A stretch of DNA of 56,920 bases from an uncultured Actinomycetes bacterium (GCA_937876245.1 CALEGP010000017.1:1-56920); one strand, 5' to 3'. Shown: positions 1 through 8,893, numbered from the stretch's first letter. The notes: generated by a model not told the origin, from the sequence alone. A program made the numbers and translations.

Positions 1-453
1 GACTATTGGGTATTGGATGGACTCGATTTATCAGGGATAGATATAGTAGTTTGCGAATACAATCCTTTATACGGATCTAAAATAGCATGTTCGGTACCTA
101 GGGATGATAATTATGATCGAACAAAAGCACATTGGAGTTATTTGCATTATGGAATGTCCCTGCGAGCAGCGATTTTTTTGATGACTAATCATGGATTGGT
201 TTTTATAGGAACAAACCGCGCAGGAAATAATGCATTTTTTGTACAAGAGAAATATATTGAATTGTTTAATTTCAAGATTCCAGACTTGAATGAACTTGAG
301 ATATTCGTTGACTGGAGGGTGCGTGAATCAAGAGACGAAGTGGGAATATTAAGTTATCTTCCCAAAAAGTCTATTAAAGAAATTTTATTTGATCTGGAAT
401 TAATTGAAATTACGAAAAAAACAAAAATTAGGTTCAGTGACACAATATGCTAA
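1..453 (+). CDS. C-terminal part of an unidentified glycan-cluster protein (cut by window edge)
   Basis: The reading frame is open to the left edge (it begins D-Y-W-V-L-D-G-L), so only the C-terminal 150 or so residues are visible. The segment has the pattern VCEYNPLYG, then a D-R-T-K-A-H-W-S-Y-L stretch and GTNRAGNNAFFV. I remember this pattern from a family of uncharacterised or methyltransferase-annotated proteins that occur in flagellin and surface-glycan clusters, but no SAM-binding motif lies in the visible part. It points toward the minus-strand fkbH group and ends 7 bp from its end, so the two are convergent. Function is not assigned; a methyltransferase-like role is only a guess. Confidence 0.55.
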   Translation, partial: DYWVLDGLDLSGIDIVVCEYNPLYGSKIACSVPRDDNYDRTKAHWSYLHYGMSLRAAIFLMTNHGLVFIGTNRAGNNAFFVQEKYIELFNFKIPDLNELEIFVDWRVRESRDEVGILSYLPKKSIKEILFDLELIEITKKTKIRFSDTIC

Positions 454-459
454 CAATAG

Positions 460-2226
460 TTAAAAATTCTTCTCATTATGGCTAATGTAATTCAAAGTGT
501 TTCTAATGGAATCAATCGGGCATACATATATATTTTCAGCAGAATCAAATCTAAAACCTAAACTATTAATTGAATTTTGCAAATAGTCATTTCTATCATT
601 AGGAATAAAATCAATTCTTAATTCTTGTGGAAATTCCATGCCGTAAATTTTCAGCAAAATCTCTATAATTTTAGACTCTAGCCCTCTTCCGAAAACTCTA
701 CAACTCATTAGCCATTGGTCAATTATTATTGAATCTCCAGCTAATGAAGTGGCAATGATTGAAACAATCCCATAAGAAGTGTACTTATCAACTAGCTCAA
801 ACTTCAAAAATTTCACTCCTTCACCTTGCAAATTGAAATCAAATTTCTTGTTTGCTCTAAATTGATTAGTTCGTTCGAGCATTTGATTTATGCGTGGCAT
901 ATCAGCTACTGCAATTTCTGAGAACATGCAGGACATTTCAAGTCCAATTAAAAAGTCTTCCAAATTGTAGTTAGAGGCCTGAGCTTCAAAAAACTTCTTG
1001 TTTACTACATAAGATTTCTTACGAAGCAAGTCTTCCTTTGTCAATTGCTTAAATTCAAATATACCAGTTTCGAAAAAATCCCTTGAACTCGCCAGCTCGA
1101 ATTCATCCGAGTGTACGACAAGCATCTTAGGAAATGAACTCTTAATTTCAGCACATTGTTCAATGGAATTGTCAATAAAGCAAACTGATTCTTGTGAAAA
1201 TTGCAATTTACTAATTATCTCAAGTACATTTTTGGTTTTACTTTCCCAGTTAGCCTTTATATATACAAAATCTTCCGCGACTAATGGAAAATTCTCAAGA
1301 TTATTCATCACTTTTAGAACATCATCTAGATTATTTTTACTACAAATTGCCAGTAACACACCTTTTTCTCCACAATTCTTGAGAAATGTTGCGACTCCGT
1401 TTTTGCTCTGTTCACTAGAATTTTTAGAAGCAACCAATTTGTCCGGGCCCTCTTCTGCGAGATTATTGGACCATAACGTGCCATCTAGATCAACTATTAT
1501 CAATTTCAATGGCTGATTGAAAAAGATACGAATTGCTTTCAAAAGAGCAAAAATATAATGAGGAATATTTGAAATTTTAAAAGGGATACGAGCCATTTCT
1601 AGAAGCCGCATATCAAGCCAGCCTCTGTTTTCGTCTACCTGAAAATGCTCCTCCACGTCAACCCAAATAAGATGACGCGCAGTTTTTTCTTGCAAAATCT
1701 TATTTACTTGAAAAAGTGTTTTTTCTATTTCTTCAGACATAAATTTCTTGCGCATTTGAGTTGAGTCAAGAAATTTATGTTGAATAATTTGGAGTTCAGA
1801 ATTTTCTTCAATTTTTTCCCACAAAGGAAGCCACTTATCCAAAATTTGATTTGACATTGTTATGTAACTTCCAAAATCCTCAGGATCATCAATCGAACGA
1901 TCGTAGTCGGGATAGATCAATAATATATCCAAATTACTACTGAATAATTCCGATTGAGAATTAAGAATATAGGATTCGATTTGCTCAATTTGAAACTCTA
2001 TTATTTCGAAATCTATCCCCAGAATTCCAGAAATTAACTGTAAGGATTTTATCACTGGTTCACAGGTGAAGTCTGAAAGTATCCCAACTCGGTAAATTTT
2101 CTCTTCGAAAGAAGTTTTTTTTTCTAACCGCTTTATCGCGATTTCACTTTCAGAGTTTAATAGTTCTAAATCATTTAATGAACTTCCAACCTTGAAGTTT
2201 TTTAGTGAGTACATTAAATTAATCAT
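460..2226 (-). CDS. FkbH-like HAD-superfamily (subfamily IIIC) protein
   Basis: The 588-aa length is normal for the FkbH family. A variable N-terminal region is followed at about residue 245 by the HAD nucleophile motif IIVDLDGTLW, with CSKNN (HAD motif II region) and FIDNS downstream. The C-terminal third has a GNAT-like fold signature around FELVDKY and CRVFGRGLE. Known FkbH proteins take the glyceryl group from 1,3-bisphosphoglycerate, remove phosphate and load D-glyceryl onto an acyl carrier protein. The next gene, 6 bp upstream in transcription order, is an ACP, which supports that chemistry. In a sugar cluster the acyl group would probably go onto an amino sugar; this is inference. An A9 tract (minus strand) lies near codon 36. 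Confidence 0.88.
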   Translation of the reverse strand: MINLMYSLKNFKVGSSLNDLELLNSESEIAIKRLEKKTSFEEKIYRVGILSDFTCEPVIKSLQLISGILGIDFEIIEFQIEQIESYILNSQSELFSSNLDILLIYPDYDRSIDDPEDFGSYITMSNQILDKWLPLWEKIEENSELQIIQHKFLDSTQMRKKFMSEEIEKTLFQVNKILQEKTARHLIWVDVEEHFQVDENRGWLDMRLLEMARIPFKISNIPHYIFALLKAIRIFFNQPLKLIIVDLDGTLWSNNLAEEGPDKLVASKNSSEQSKNGVATFLKNCGEKGVLLAICSKNNLDDVLKVMNNLENFPLVAEDFVYIKANWESKTKNVLEIISKLQFSQESVCFIDNSIEQCAEIKSSFPKMLVVHSDEFELASSRDFFETGIFEFKQLTKEDLLRKKSYVVNKKFFEAQASNYNLEDFLIGLEMSCMFSEIAVADMPRINQMLERTNQFRANKKFDFNLQGEGVKFLKFELVDKYTSYGIVSIIATSLAGDSIIIDQWLMSCRVFGRGLESKIIEILLKIYGMEFPQELRIDFIPNDRNDYLQNSINSLGFRFDSAENIYVCPIDSIRNTLNYISHNEKNF

Positions 2227-2232
2227 AGATTC

Positions 2233-2481
2233 TCACCTATTTTCAATAACAATTCCATATTTTTCCAAAATCGCACATAATTCTTCCGGAGAGGAAAAGG
2301 AAAAAACTTCTGTATCAGCCATTTCTATTTTGAATCGACTTTCTATAGTTGTGACAATCGAAATTTGACCCAAACTGTCCCAATTTGGAATCTCTGATTT
2401 CTTACTAGTCCTCGTAATCTCTTCACGATCTAAAATTAAAGCCCTTGCTATCAGTTCTTGGATCTCAGAAAAGCTAGTCAT
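2233..2481 (-). CDS. Acyl carrier protein
   Basis: This 82-aa acidic protein has the ACP signature IPNWDSLGQISIVTTIE; the Ser of DSLG is the expected 4'-phosphopantetheine site, near residue 36. The helical pattern and length fit a discrete ACP. Its start codon overlaps the stop of the upstream acetyltransferase gene (ATGA-type overlap), and fkbH follows 6 bp downstream, so the three genes are probably one transcript. It most likely carries the acyl group made by the FkbH-like protein and hands it to the GNAT enzyme or another acyltransferase. A role in fatty-acid synthesis is unlikely given the setting. No phosphopantetheinyl transferase is seen in the window, so a genomic one would have to act. 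Confidence 0.88.
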   Translation of the reverse strand: MTSFSEIQELIARALILDREEITRTSKKSEIPNWDSLGQISIVTTIESRFKIEMADTEVFSFSSPEELCAILEKYGIVIENR

Positions 2482-3026
2482 AGTTCTGGATATTTAACTG
2501 TATCTGCAAAAACGGCAAATCTGATAACATCTTTATACTTGCCATTCTTGAAAACTTCTTCTTTTAACAAACCCTCTTTTTCAAAGTTGAAGATTCTTTC
2601 TATTGAGTAATAGATTTCCTCTCGCATCGCTCCACCATATATTTTATGAAGTCTTAACTCTTGAAACCCATGTATCAATATTAATTTCCAGGATTCGTAA
2701 AATAGTTCTGGTTTTTTTGAAGTTTCACTATCCATCATTATTCCAATTTCGGCACTTCCATGAATTAAATTAATATTACTTAACGATATTACCCCACATA
2801 TATTACTATCGTCTTTTTGAATATCAAGAATGCCAAGTTGTATTTTGGTTGCACTCACCGCATTTTGTAAAATTTGTTTCTGTGCTTCATAATTATTTGG
2901 CCAATAATGATGCTGATTGAAGGTACATCTTTCCGCATCGTTGAACCAGCCCAGCCATTGGCTTTCATTGATGTCAGATTCCTCAAGAACTTTTAAGATC
3001 ACGTGTTTGCCTATCAAAAAACTCAT
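2478..3026 (-). CDS. GNAT-family acyltransferase, candidate PseH-like amino-sugar N-acyltransferase
   Basis: The protein resembles RimJ/RimL/PseH-type GNAT enzymes: it starts with IGKHVILKVLEESD, then L-G-W-F-N-D near residue 30, a central beta-strand block (CGVISLSNINLIHGSAEIGIMMD) and a C-terminal helix with F-N-F-E-K-E-G-L-L-K-E. In pseudaminic-acid synthesis PseH acetylates the 4-amino group of the PseC product; PseB, PseC, PseG and PseI homologues lie nearby, and this is the only PseH candidate in the window. Because it overlaps an ACP gene, an acyl-ACP donor instead of acetyl-CoA is an attractive alternative. I chose the ATG at 3026 as the start; in-frame ATG 3044 and TTG 3059 are possible. 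Confidence 0.72.
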   Translation of the reverse strand: MSFLIGKHVILKVLEESDINESQWLGWFNDAERCTFNQHHYWPNNYEAQKQILQNAVSATKIQLGILDIQKDDSNICGVISLSNINLIHGSAEIGIMMDSETSKKPELFYESWKLILIHGFQELRLHKIYGGAMREEIYYSIERIFNFEKEGLLKEEVFKNGKYKDVIRFAVFADTVKYPEL

Positions 3027-3081
3027 TCTTGAATCAATACCCATGCGATAATAATACAACTTTTGGCAAAATATGTTGAGT

Positions 3082-4674
3082 TTATGGAGTGACGTGCTTT
3101 CGGCCTAGCCTCTGATCTCCAGATTGCAGGAAGTGGCTAAAGGTCGATTCAATTTCTGACTCTCCGATTCTGTTTGCTGATTCGAGGTATATGTTATAAG
3201 CAGCCGAGCTCATAGATTTTGAATAGCCGCCGATTTCCTCGAGATATAATTCATAATCATGAAACAAAAGAGACTTGATTGGGTACATATTGTGCATAAA
3301 ATAATATTCCAAAACTTCATTTTTATTGATATTTATTTTCATTGAATCAATATTTGTTATAACTTCACGATATTCAAGTTGGGATTTTGGTGAAATCGAA
3401 AAACTATATTTAATATGTGGGTTGTTGACGCTAGCATTTATAACTGGAACTCCTAAATATGGATACTCACTTGCTATAGTTCCGTATACGGTTAAAGCAC
3501 ACGTCAAACCTTCCTCAATTAATTGTAAATGACTGGTGTCCGGTGGAATAATTGTGAACTTGTCGGAATCTAGAGCAAACTTTTCTAGTATTCTTTTTCC
3601 CTCTCCGACGATGTCTGGATGCGTTTTAATGTACCACTCAAAATCAACATTCAAGGAAATTTTCTTCAATTCACAAAGCCATTCGTATATATCTTCATGA
3701 AGATTCCATCCGAAAGGATGTGGGCTGTCATAAAAATCATGAACTGCGACTAAAATTTTAATTTTGTCCGAATCTCGTAACACTCTATCTCTGTTAGAAG
3801 CAATCCGTTTAAAAGCAGACTTCGACGAATATGGCATATCGATTCCAATTTCACCACTAAATCTCTTCGTCAGCCTACCCTCCGCCTTGGTCAAAGCTCC
3901 TTGTCTTTCTGCAAAAGATAAACTTTTAAACATTGACGGATAATCTAAGTAGTCGGTGTATGCGAAAGGTCTCTCTTTTGAAATTCTAAATGCTGATTCT
4001 CCGGTAATCTGGAAAACATCTAAATTTAAATGAAGGCCTATTCTCGCCGGAATGGCCCATTTATAGGCAGTGTGGCTAACTAAAATTGCGCACACTTCAT
4101 AAGTTTTACAAATTTCCTTGAATTTTTTCACGTAATAAATAAAATTATTAATCGCAGGAATCAGATTAGGATTACTTAAATCAATCGTGTGATAATTATT
4201 TTCGCGAAGATAATTATCATAAAAAATATCACCGATTGCAATTTCTTCAACACTTAGATTTTCAAAATCTTTTAGCGTTCTGATTGTTCCAAGAATTTTT
4301 TCAGAATCAATTGTGATATTTAACATGGGATTCAAATTTTGATCAATAAAAATTATCTTGCGTACACCAGCTGCATATATCGGAGAGAAATAGAATCTTA
4401 ATCTTACCTTAAACCTCGAATAAATATTTCCGCTAGTCATGCAATAAAGTACTGGTGTAAATTGTGATTTGTTATTCATGGCTTTCAAGAAATGTAGGAT
4501 AGCGATTTCATTACTCGCGACCTGGAATGCTTCTATCAAAACGATTGTTTTTTGCTTCTGATCAAAATTGAAGACCGTCTTGTATTTTTTTTTTATTTTT
4601 CTTAACTCATCACTTAGAGCAAAAAATTTCACAATACTCTCATAGAGCTCTTCTACCGATGATTTTCCTCTCAC
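3082..4674 (-). CDS. Unidentified large protein of surface-glycan cluster, possibly GT-B-like
   Basis: This is a 530-aa soluble protein without signal peptide or clear transmembrane segments. It starts with a basic, Lys-rich stretch (K-I-K-K-K-Y-K). The second half has KTHPDIVGEG near residue 360 and TVYGTIASEYPYLGVPVINAS near residue 400. These resemble the phosphate/nucleotide-binding part of capsule-synthesis or GT-B transferases, where G-T-x-x-x-E-x-x-x-x-G-x-P-V is common. I therefore lean to a glycosyltransferase, but the N-terminal half is not recognised. It lies between the GNAT gene and another unidentified gene in the same direction. An A10 homopolymer near codon 28 could allow slippage. 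Confidence 0.55.
   Translation of the reverse strand: MRGKSSVEELYESIVKFFALSDELRKIKKKYKTVFNFDQKQKTIVLIEAFQVASNEIAILHFLKAMNNKSQFTPVLYCMTSGNIYSRFKVRLRFYFSPIYAAGVRKIIFIDQNLNPMLNITIDSEKILGTIRTLKDFENLSVEEIAIGDIFYDNYLRENNYHTIDLSNPNLIPAINNFIYYVKKFKEICKTYEVCAILVSHTAYKWAIPARIGLHLNLDVFQITGESAFRISKERPFAYTDYLDYPSMFKSLSFAERQGALTKAEGRLTKRFSGEIGIDMPYSSKSAFKRIASNRDRVLRDSDKIKILVAVHDFYDSPHPFGWNLHEDIYEWLCELKKISLNVDFEWYIKTHPDIVGEGKRILEKFALDSDKFTIIPPDTSHLQLIEEGLTCALTVYGTIASEYPYLGVPVINASVNNPHIKYSFSISPKSQLEYREVITNIDSMKININKNEVLEYYFMHNMYPIKSLLFHDYELYLEEIGGYSKSMSSAAYNIYLESANRIGESEIESTFSHFLQSGDQRLGRKHVTP
4585..4594 (-). repeat. A10 homopolymer tract near the start of a coding region
   Basis: Ten T in a row on the plus strand give an A10 tract in the coding strand at about codons 27-30 of the 530-aa protein gene, inside the K-I-K-K-K-Y-K segment. 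It is among the longest mononucleotide runs I noticed in the window. Tracts of this kind near the 5' end of surface-glycan genes can slip and switch genes on and off. Here the frame is intact. Phase variation is inference only. Confidence 0.6.
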
Positions 4675-4733
4675 TTCATCATTATATTACGGATTTGAAA
4701 AATGAGATTCTATTGAAACAGTTTTCAGTACGC

Positions 4734-5639
4734 TCATAAATTTCTCAACATCGTAATACCAGGCAAGGGGATCACGAGTTTTCCTTTGTCCGGGGGAATA
4801 ACGGAAAATGTTTCCTTGCCGACTGTGGCCCCGACGACCAATCCGTATGTTTGGGCCCCTGCGATAAAGTCCGAATTAAAAATATCAACTACTAGGCTGG
4901 GTTCATCACTTATTCTAATTCTTGCATCTAGATTGAGATAACTGTTACGTAATTCCTGAATATTTTGAGCCGGGTGTGGCCGAATTAAGATGGTTTCAAT
5001 CTTATTTGAAATTTTGCCAATATTTGAAAGAAAAAAATTGAATGCATCAATTTCCGAAAAATTTGAACTGAGATTAAGGCTATGTTCTGAATCAAAAATC
5101 TGTTTTCTATGTAAATCAATTGGTTCTGATAAGTACAATATTTGATTTGAAATTTTTTGTATCGTTTCTTTGCGCATATGTTCAAATTGATTTGAAATCT
5201 TTTCTAAATATCGATTTGGTAGCAACTCGACAAAAGATGTTGGAAATTTTTCTTTTGCCTCCTGAAATGCGTATTCATCAAAAACAACAAATTTATCTGG
5301 GATCAATAATTCATTATCTAAAGTAAATTCTTCTTCCCGAAAATCCCAGTGATCTAAGTAGACTGAAGTTGGTATAGATTTTTTTCTTGATTCACGCACA
5401 GCAATTAAACCAACATTTGATTGCCAACTTCTTCCAATAACAATTTGTCCGCAGTTGAGCAGTAGATATTCGAGATCGCATTGCTTTATGTCAATTAAAT
5501 TATTCGCAAATACCTTAGCTGCCGTACCTCCGACGTTGAATAAATACTTTTCTTCTTTGCCTTTCACTAATAATGATAGATGTTCGGAAGCACCGGCATC
5601 TGTGGCAATAATTCCCGTATACATCTTTACGCTATTCAC
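4734..5639 (-). CDS. Unidentified protein of nonulosonate/surface-glycan cluster
   Basis: This 301-aa protein has no recognised domain. It has an N-terminal segment TGIIATDAGASEHL, a central YLDHWDFREEEF stretch near residue 93, LIRPHPAQN near residue 222 and GAQTYGLVVGATVGKET near residue 260. The D-H-W motif and the R-P-H-P motif are reminiscent of polysialyltransferase-like or capsule GT-B proteins, where H-P binds the nucleotide. It is not membrane-bound by eye. It is the first gene of the minus-strand group running toward fkbH and diverges from the spsF-like gene. I suspect a role in transfer of, or sensing for, a nonulosonic acid, but do not assign a function. Confidence 0.5.
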   Translation of the reverse strand: MNSVKMYTGIIATDAGASEHLSLLVKGKEEKYLFNVGGTAAKVFANNLIDIKQCDLEYLLLNCGQIVIGRSWQSNVGLIAVRESRKKSIPTSVYLDHWDFREEEFTLDNELLIPDKFVVFDEYAFQEAKEKFPTSFVELLPNRYLEKISNQFEHMRKETIQKISNQILYLSEPIDLHRKQIFDSEHSLNLSSNFSEIDAFNFFLSNIGKISNKIETILIRPHPAQNIQELRNSYLNLDARIRISDEPSLVVDIFNSDFIAGAQTYGLVVGATVGKETFSVIPPDKGKLVIPLPGITMLRNL

Positions 5640-5875
5640 TCTTTCTGCTTATTTAGTGGGAGTTCAAAACAAGAATCTGATCTAATCATATACTCAAATG
5701 ACTGGCGCAATATCAGCGAATCCATGTTGAAATTAAACTAGAGACTAATTACACGGACTTGCGTTAGGCGGGACATATTTACTTTGATTAAGATGGCATT
5801 AAACTATCAGTTTCTAACACTTGATGATATTACACTTGTAGACAGCAGTTTTCTTAAGGATTGGGGATAGAATAA
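5640..5875. promoter_or_regulatory. Divergent intergenic region, probable promoters for both directions
   Basis: This 236-bp AT-rich gap separates the minus-strand group (ending its 5' end at 5639) from the plus-strand spsF-like gene at 5876. It must hold promoters for at least one direction. I see no convincing -35/-10 pair, strong hairpin or tRNA. A purine-rich stretch (GGATTGGGGA) ends 10 bp before the ATG at 5876 and may serve as a weak ribosome binding site. Confidence 0.4.
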
Positions 5876-6610
5876 ATGAAAGTTTTGGGTTGCACAATTG
5901 AGGCAAGGATGAACTCAAGTCGTTTGCCTGGAAAAGTAATGATGGAAATTAATGGCAGATCGATGCTTGATTTGATGATTAGCAGAGTAAGAATGGCCCC
6001 AGAAATAGGAGTAATTGTGGTTGCCACAACTATTCACGAAAATGATGATGAGATAGTAGAAGAGGCAAAGAAATTAGGCGTTGGTTTTTTTCGGGGCTCG
6101 GAACATGATGTTTTGTCCAGAGTTCTCGGCGCAGCAAACGAGAACAAATTTGAAGAATTTGTAGCCCTAACAGGAGATTGTCCATTAATTGATCCAGTCG
6201 TTATTTCAAAAGTTATAGCGGAATTCAAGAAGGGAAAAATTGACTACATTTCAAATGCTTTAATTAGAAGTTATCCTGACGGTATGGATACCCAAGTACT
6301 AACACGAAAAGCGTTAAAGAAATCCAGTGAATTAACAAACGATATCATCGAAAGAGAACATGTGACTCTCCATATTTGTAGGAATCCTCAGATTTTTCAA
6401 ATTCAAAATTTCTCAGCTCCTGATGAATTGTTGTGGCCAGAACTTGGACTTACCCTAGATCAGATAGAGGATTTTAATTTGATTAGAAATATATATGAAT
6501 TTTTTTGGCCTCGACTAGATTTTTCTTGTCTCGAAATAATTGCATATCTGAAGCAGAATCCTGATCTTTTATCTATCAATGGCTTAGTAAATAGAAAGGG
6601 TGATAAGTGA
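5876..6610 (+). CDS. SpsF-family cytidylyltransferase (putative CMP-nonulosonate/amino-acid-sugar synthetase)
   Basis: The 244-aa protein has the nucleotidyltransferase motif IEARMNSSRLPGKVM at residues 8-22 and LTGDCPLIDP near residue 98; these match SpsF-like members of the acylneuraminate cytidylyltransferase family. Such enzymes transfer CMP from CTP to a 2-keto sugar acid. The Bacillus spore-coat genes spsC-D-E-F-G parallel pseC-H-I-F-G, so this or the second copy at 16972 could fill the PseF step. It is the first gene of a plus-strand run and its stop overlaps the GTG start of the oxidoreductase gene. Which CMP-sugar each copy makes cannot be told from sequence. Confidence 0.85.
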   Translation: MKVLGCTIEARMNSSRLPGKVMMEINGRSMLDLMISRVRMAPEIGVIVVATTIHENDDEIVEEAKKLGVGFFRGSEHDVLSRVLGAANENKFEEFVALTGDCPLIDPVVISKVIAEFKKGKIDYISNALIRSYPDGMDTQVLTRKALKKSSELTNDIIEREHVTLHICRNPQIFQIQNFSAPDELLWPELGLTLDQIEDFNLIRNIYEFFWPRLDFSCLEIIAYLKQNPDLLSINGLVNRKGDK

Positions 6611-7575
6611 GTTCAAATGTAATTTTATTTGGTTTAGGCAAAATGGGTTACTTATATGACGCCGAAAATCGGGACAATAATGTAGTACTAACTCATTTTA
6701 GTGCAATAAAGGAATCTTTAAAGCTGAATCTTGTAGCAATTATTGAAACTGATTCTAATAGGCATAAACATTTACATAAAGAGTTTAGCTCGTTGCTTTA
6801 TGCCGATGTCAATCAAATAGAAATTACTGAAAAAATAGATCTAGTGGTAATCGCAACCCCTTCAAAAACGCATCTAGAAGTGGTGAGGGCTGCACTTAAA
6901 TTAAGTCCTAGAGTAATTTTATTGGAAAAACCAGTAGCTAATACTTTACCTGACGCATTAGAAATATTTAATTTGGCATCGGAATCAGGGGTTCAAATAT
7001 TCATAAACTATCAACGTAACTATCATCATGAGTTTAGAAATCTGGCGCTTGACATATCCCAAGGGCGAACCCAGGGTCCTTTCGTATTCACTGGATGGTT
7101 TAATAATGGTTGGCTTAATAATTGCAGCCACCTACTTGCCTTATATCTCGGCTTATTTCCAAATGGATTTGATGATTTGAAAATTTCAGCTAATAATGAA
7201 GACTTGTTGGCTTGGAAGACTTCTGATGGTTCTGCTCAATTCATCAATTTAAAAGATTTTGATGGAGCTTTTTTTTCATTTGAATTGATTTGCAAGAACA
7301 GAACATATAGATACGATTCACATTTTAATACTTTGCGAATATCTGAACTAACTCAGAGCCAATTTTTCCCAAAAGAAAACAGCTTATCCTTTCCTGAACT
7401 GTCAATAGATATGAACGAAAGCAATATGCTTCGCGAGGTTTATGGCCAGCTTGAAAATTACCTCAGCGGCTCTAGTTCATTCACTTTCTCACTGGAAAAA
7501 GGAGTTATGATTGTGAAATTGTTATCAGACCTCATGCAAAATAGAGAAAATGGTGGGAGTGCACTTGGAATTTAA
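6607..7575 (+). CDS. Gfo/Idh/MocA-family sugar oxidoreductase
   Basis: The N-terminus holds a Rossmann segment ILFGLGKMGYLYD and, about 90 residues in, IATPSKTHLEVV and LLEKPVANTL. The E-K-P motif carries the Lys typical of Gfo/Idh/MocA enzymes, which oxidise or reduce a sugar carbon with NAD(P). The length of 322 aa fits. The GTG start overlaps the previous stop by 4 bp, and the next gene, a DegT aminotransferase, overlaps its end by 26 bp. The trio (cytidylyltransferase, oxidoreductase, aminotransferase) suggests oxidation of a sugar hydroxyl to a ketone and then transamination. The substrate is unknown. Confidence 0.85.
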   Translation: MSSNVILFGLGKMGYLYDAENRDNNVVLTHFSAIKESLKLNLVAIIETDSNRHKHLHKEFSSLLYADVNQIEITEKIDLVVIATPSKTHLEVVRAALKLSPRVILLEKPVANTLPDALEIFNLASESGVQIFINYQRNYHHEFRNLALDISQGRTQGPFVFTGWFNNGWLNNCSHLLALYLGLFPNGFDDLKISANNEDLLAWKTSDGSAQFINLKDFDGAFFSFELICKNRTYRYDSHFNTLRISELTQSQFFPKENSLSFPELSIDMNESNMLREVYGQLENYLSGSSSFTFSLEKGVMIVKLLSDLMQNRENGGSALGI

Positions 7576-8797
7576 GAAGCATAATCCTATTGGCGAAGAA
7601 GAGAAAGCGTTAGTCAACCAAGTTTTAGATTCGGGGAAACTTTCGCAATTTGTTGCGGAATGGGGGCCGGATTTTTTGGGTGGTAATTTTGTAAGGAAAT
7701 TGGAGTCAGATTTTCAAGATTTTTTTAGTGTGAAGCACGCTATTTCCTACAATTCTTGGACTTCTGGGCTTATTGCGGCAGTCGGTGCCATAGGCATAGA
7801 ACCTGGCGATGAAGTAATAGTTACTCCTTGGACCATGAGTGCATCGGCTATGGCGATTTTGCATTGGAATGCTATCCCTGTTTTTGCCGACATAGATGAA
7901 AGAACTTTCTGTATAGATCCTGAATCTGTACTCTCAAAAATTACCGAAAGAACAAAAGCAATTCTTAGTGTTGATGTAATGGGTCAATCCGCAAATACAG
8001 AAAAATTGATGGAAATTGCAGAAAAGTATGGTTTAAAAGTTATTTCGGATACAGCACAGGCGCCAGGCGCCATGCGAAATGGAAAATTTGCTGGAACTTT
8101 AACTCATATGGGCGGATATAGTCTTAATTACCATAAGCATATTCATACTGGCGAAGGTGGAATATTAGTAACAAATGATGACGACCTCGCCCTTAGAGCA
8201 CGAATGATACGGAACCATGCTGAGAGTATCGTCGGGGATGCTAAAGTTTCGAATCTTTCTAACATGGTTGGTTTTAATTTTAGAATGACTGAGATAGAAG
8301 CGGCAATTGGCGTTGCCCAACTAAAGAAATTGAAGCCAATCCTAAAAATACGAGAATCTGACATAAAGTATCTAGAATCAAGACTTTCAAAACTTCCAGG
8401 GCTGTTACTTCCTTATGTTGATCAGAATAATACTCATGTCTATTACACATATGGCATGAGAGTTAATCTTAATATTATTAAGAATTCAAAGCATGAGATT
8501 GTAGAAAAATTGACTAATAAGGGAGTTCCAAACCTGGCTACAAAATTTCCAAATTTACATTTGCTTCCTATTTTTCAAGAAAAGATTGCATTTGGAAATA
8601 AGGGATTCCCTTGGACTCTTCCAGGAGTACGAAAAGAGATTTCATACAAAAAGGGTATTTGTCCCGTATCAGAAAACCTTGTCGATAATACTTTTTTTCA
8701 ATTTTACATAAATGATTTTGACCTAAGTCTTGAAAATCTAGACTTTATTGCCAGGTGTTTTGAAGAAGTCTGGTCGACGTTAGATATCCGGCAATAA
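7550..8797 (+). CDS. DegT/DnrJ/EryC1/StrS-family PLP aminotransferase
   Basis: The 415-aa protein has the family pattern: FVRKLESDFQDFF, the G-I-E-P-G-D-E-V-I-V-T-P segment, VISDTAQAPGA (PLP-contacting Asp) and YHKHIHTGEGG, whose Lys should form the Schiff base. C-terminal NMVGFNFRMTEIEAAIG is also typical. These enzymes aminate a keto-sugar nucleotide. It is a longer, more diverged member than the PseC homologue at 9880. The ATG at 7550 was used; GTG 7559 is an alternative. It overlaps the Gfo/Idh gene, so the two probably act in sequence on the same sugar. A weak CGGCA/TGCCG hairpin follows at 8803-8824. Confidence 0.88.
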   Translation: MVGVHLEFKKHNPIGEEEKALVNQVLDSGKLSQFVAEWGPDFLGGNFVRKLESDFQDFFSVKHAISYNSWTSGLIAAVGAIGIEPGDEVIVTPWTMSASAMAILHWNAIPVFADIDERTFCIDPESVLSKITERTKAILSVDVMGQSANTEKLMEIAEKYGLKVISDTAQAPGAMRNGKFAGTLTHMGGYSLNYHKHIHTGEGGILVTNDDDLALRARMIRNHAESIVGDAKVSNLSNMVGFNFRMTEIEAAIGVAQLKKLKPILKIRESDIKYLESRLSKLPGLLLPYVDQNNTHVYYTYGMRVNLNIIKNSKHEIVEKLTNKGVPNLATKFPNLHLLPIFQEKIAFGNKGFPWTLPGVRKEISYKKGICPVSENLVDNTFFQFYINDFDLSLENLDFIARCFEEVWSTLDIRQ

Positions 8798-8893
8798 TTT
8801 CACGGCAAAAACGATATTCTGCCGATTTCTAGACTTCGACGGCTCTTAACCCATTATGATTAAGGGTGGTGTTTTGTTTAATTTGGAGGTTCA

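Noticed and set aside
8803-8824. CGGCA/TGCCG hairpin after the DegT gene as a terminator
   Set aside because: Only a 5-bp stem with a 12-base loop and no T-run; too weak to list as a terminator.
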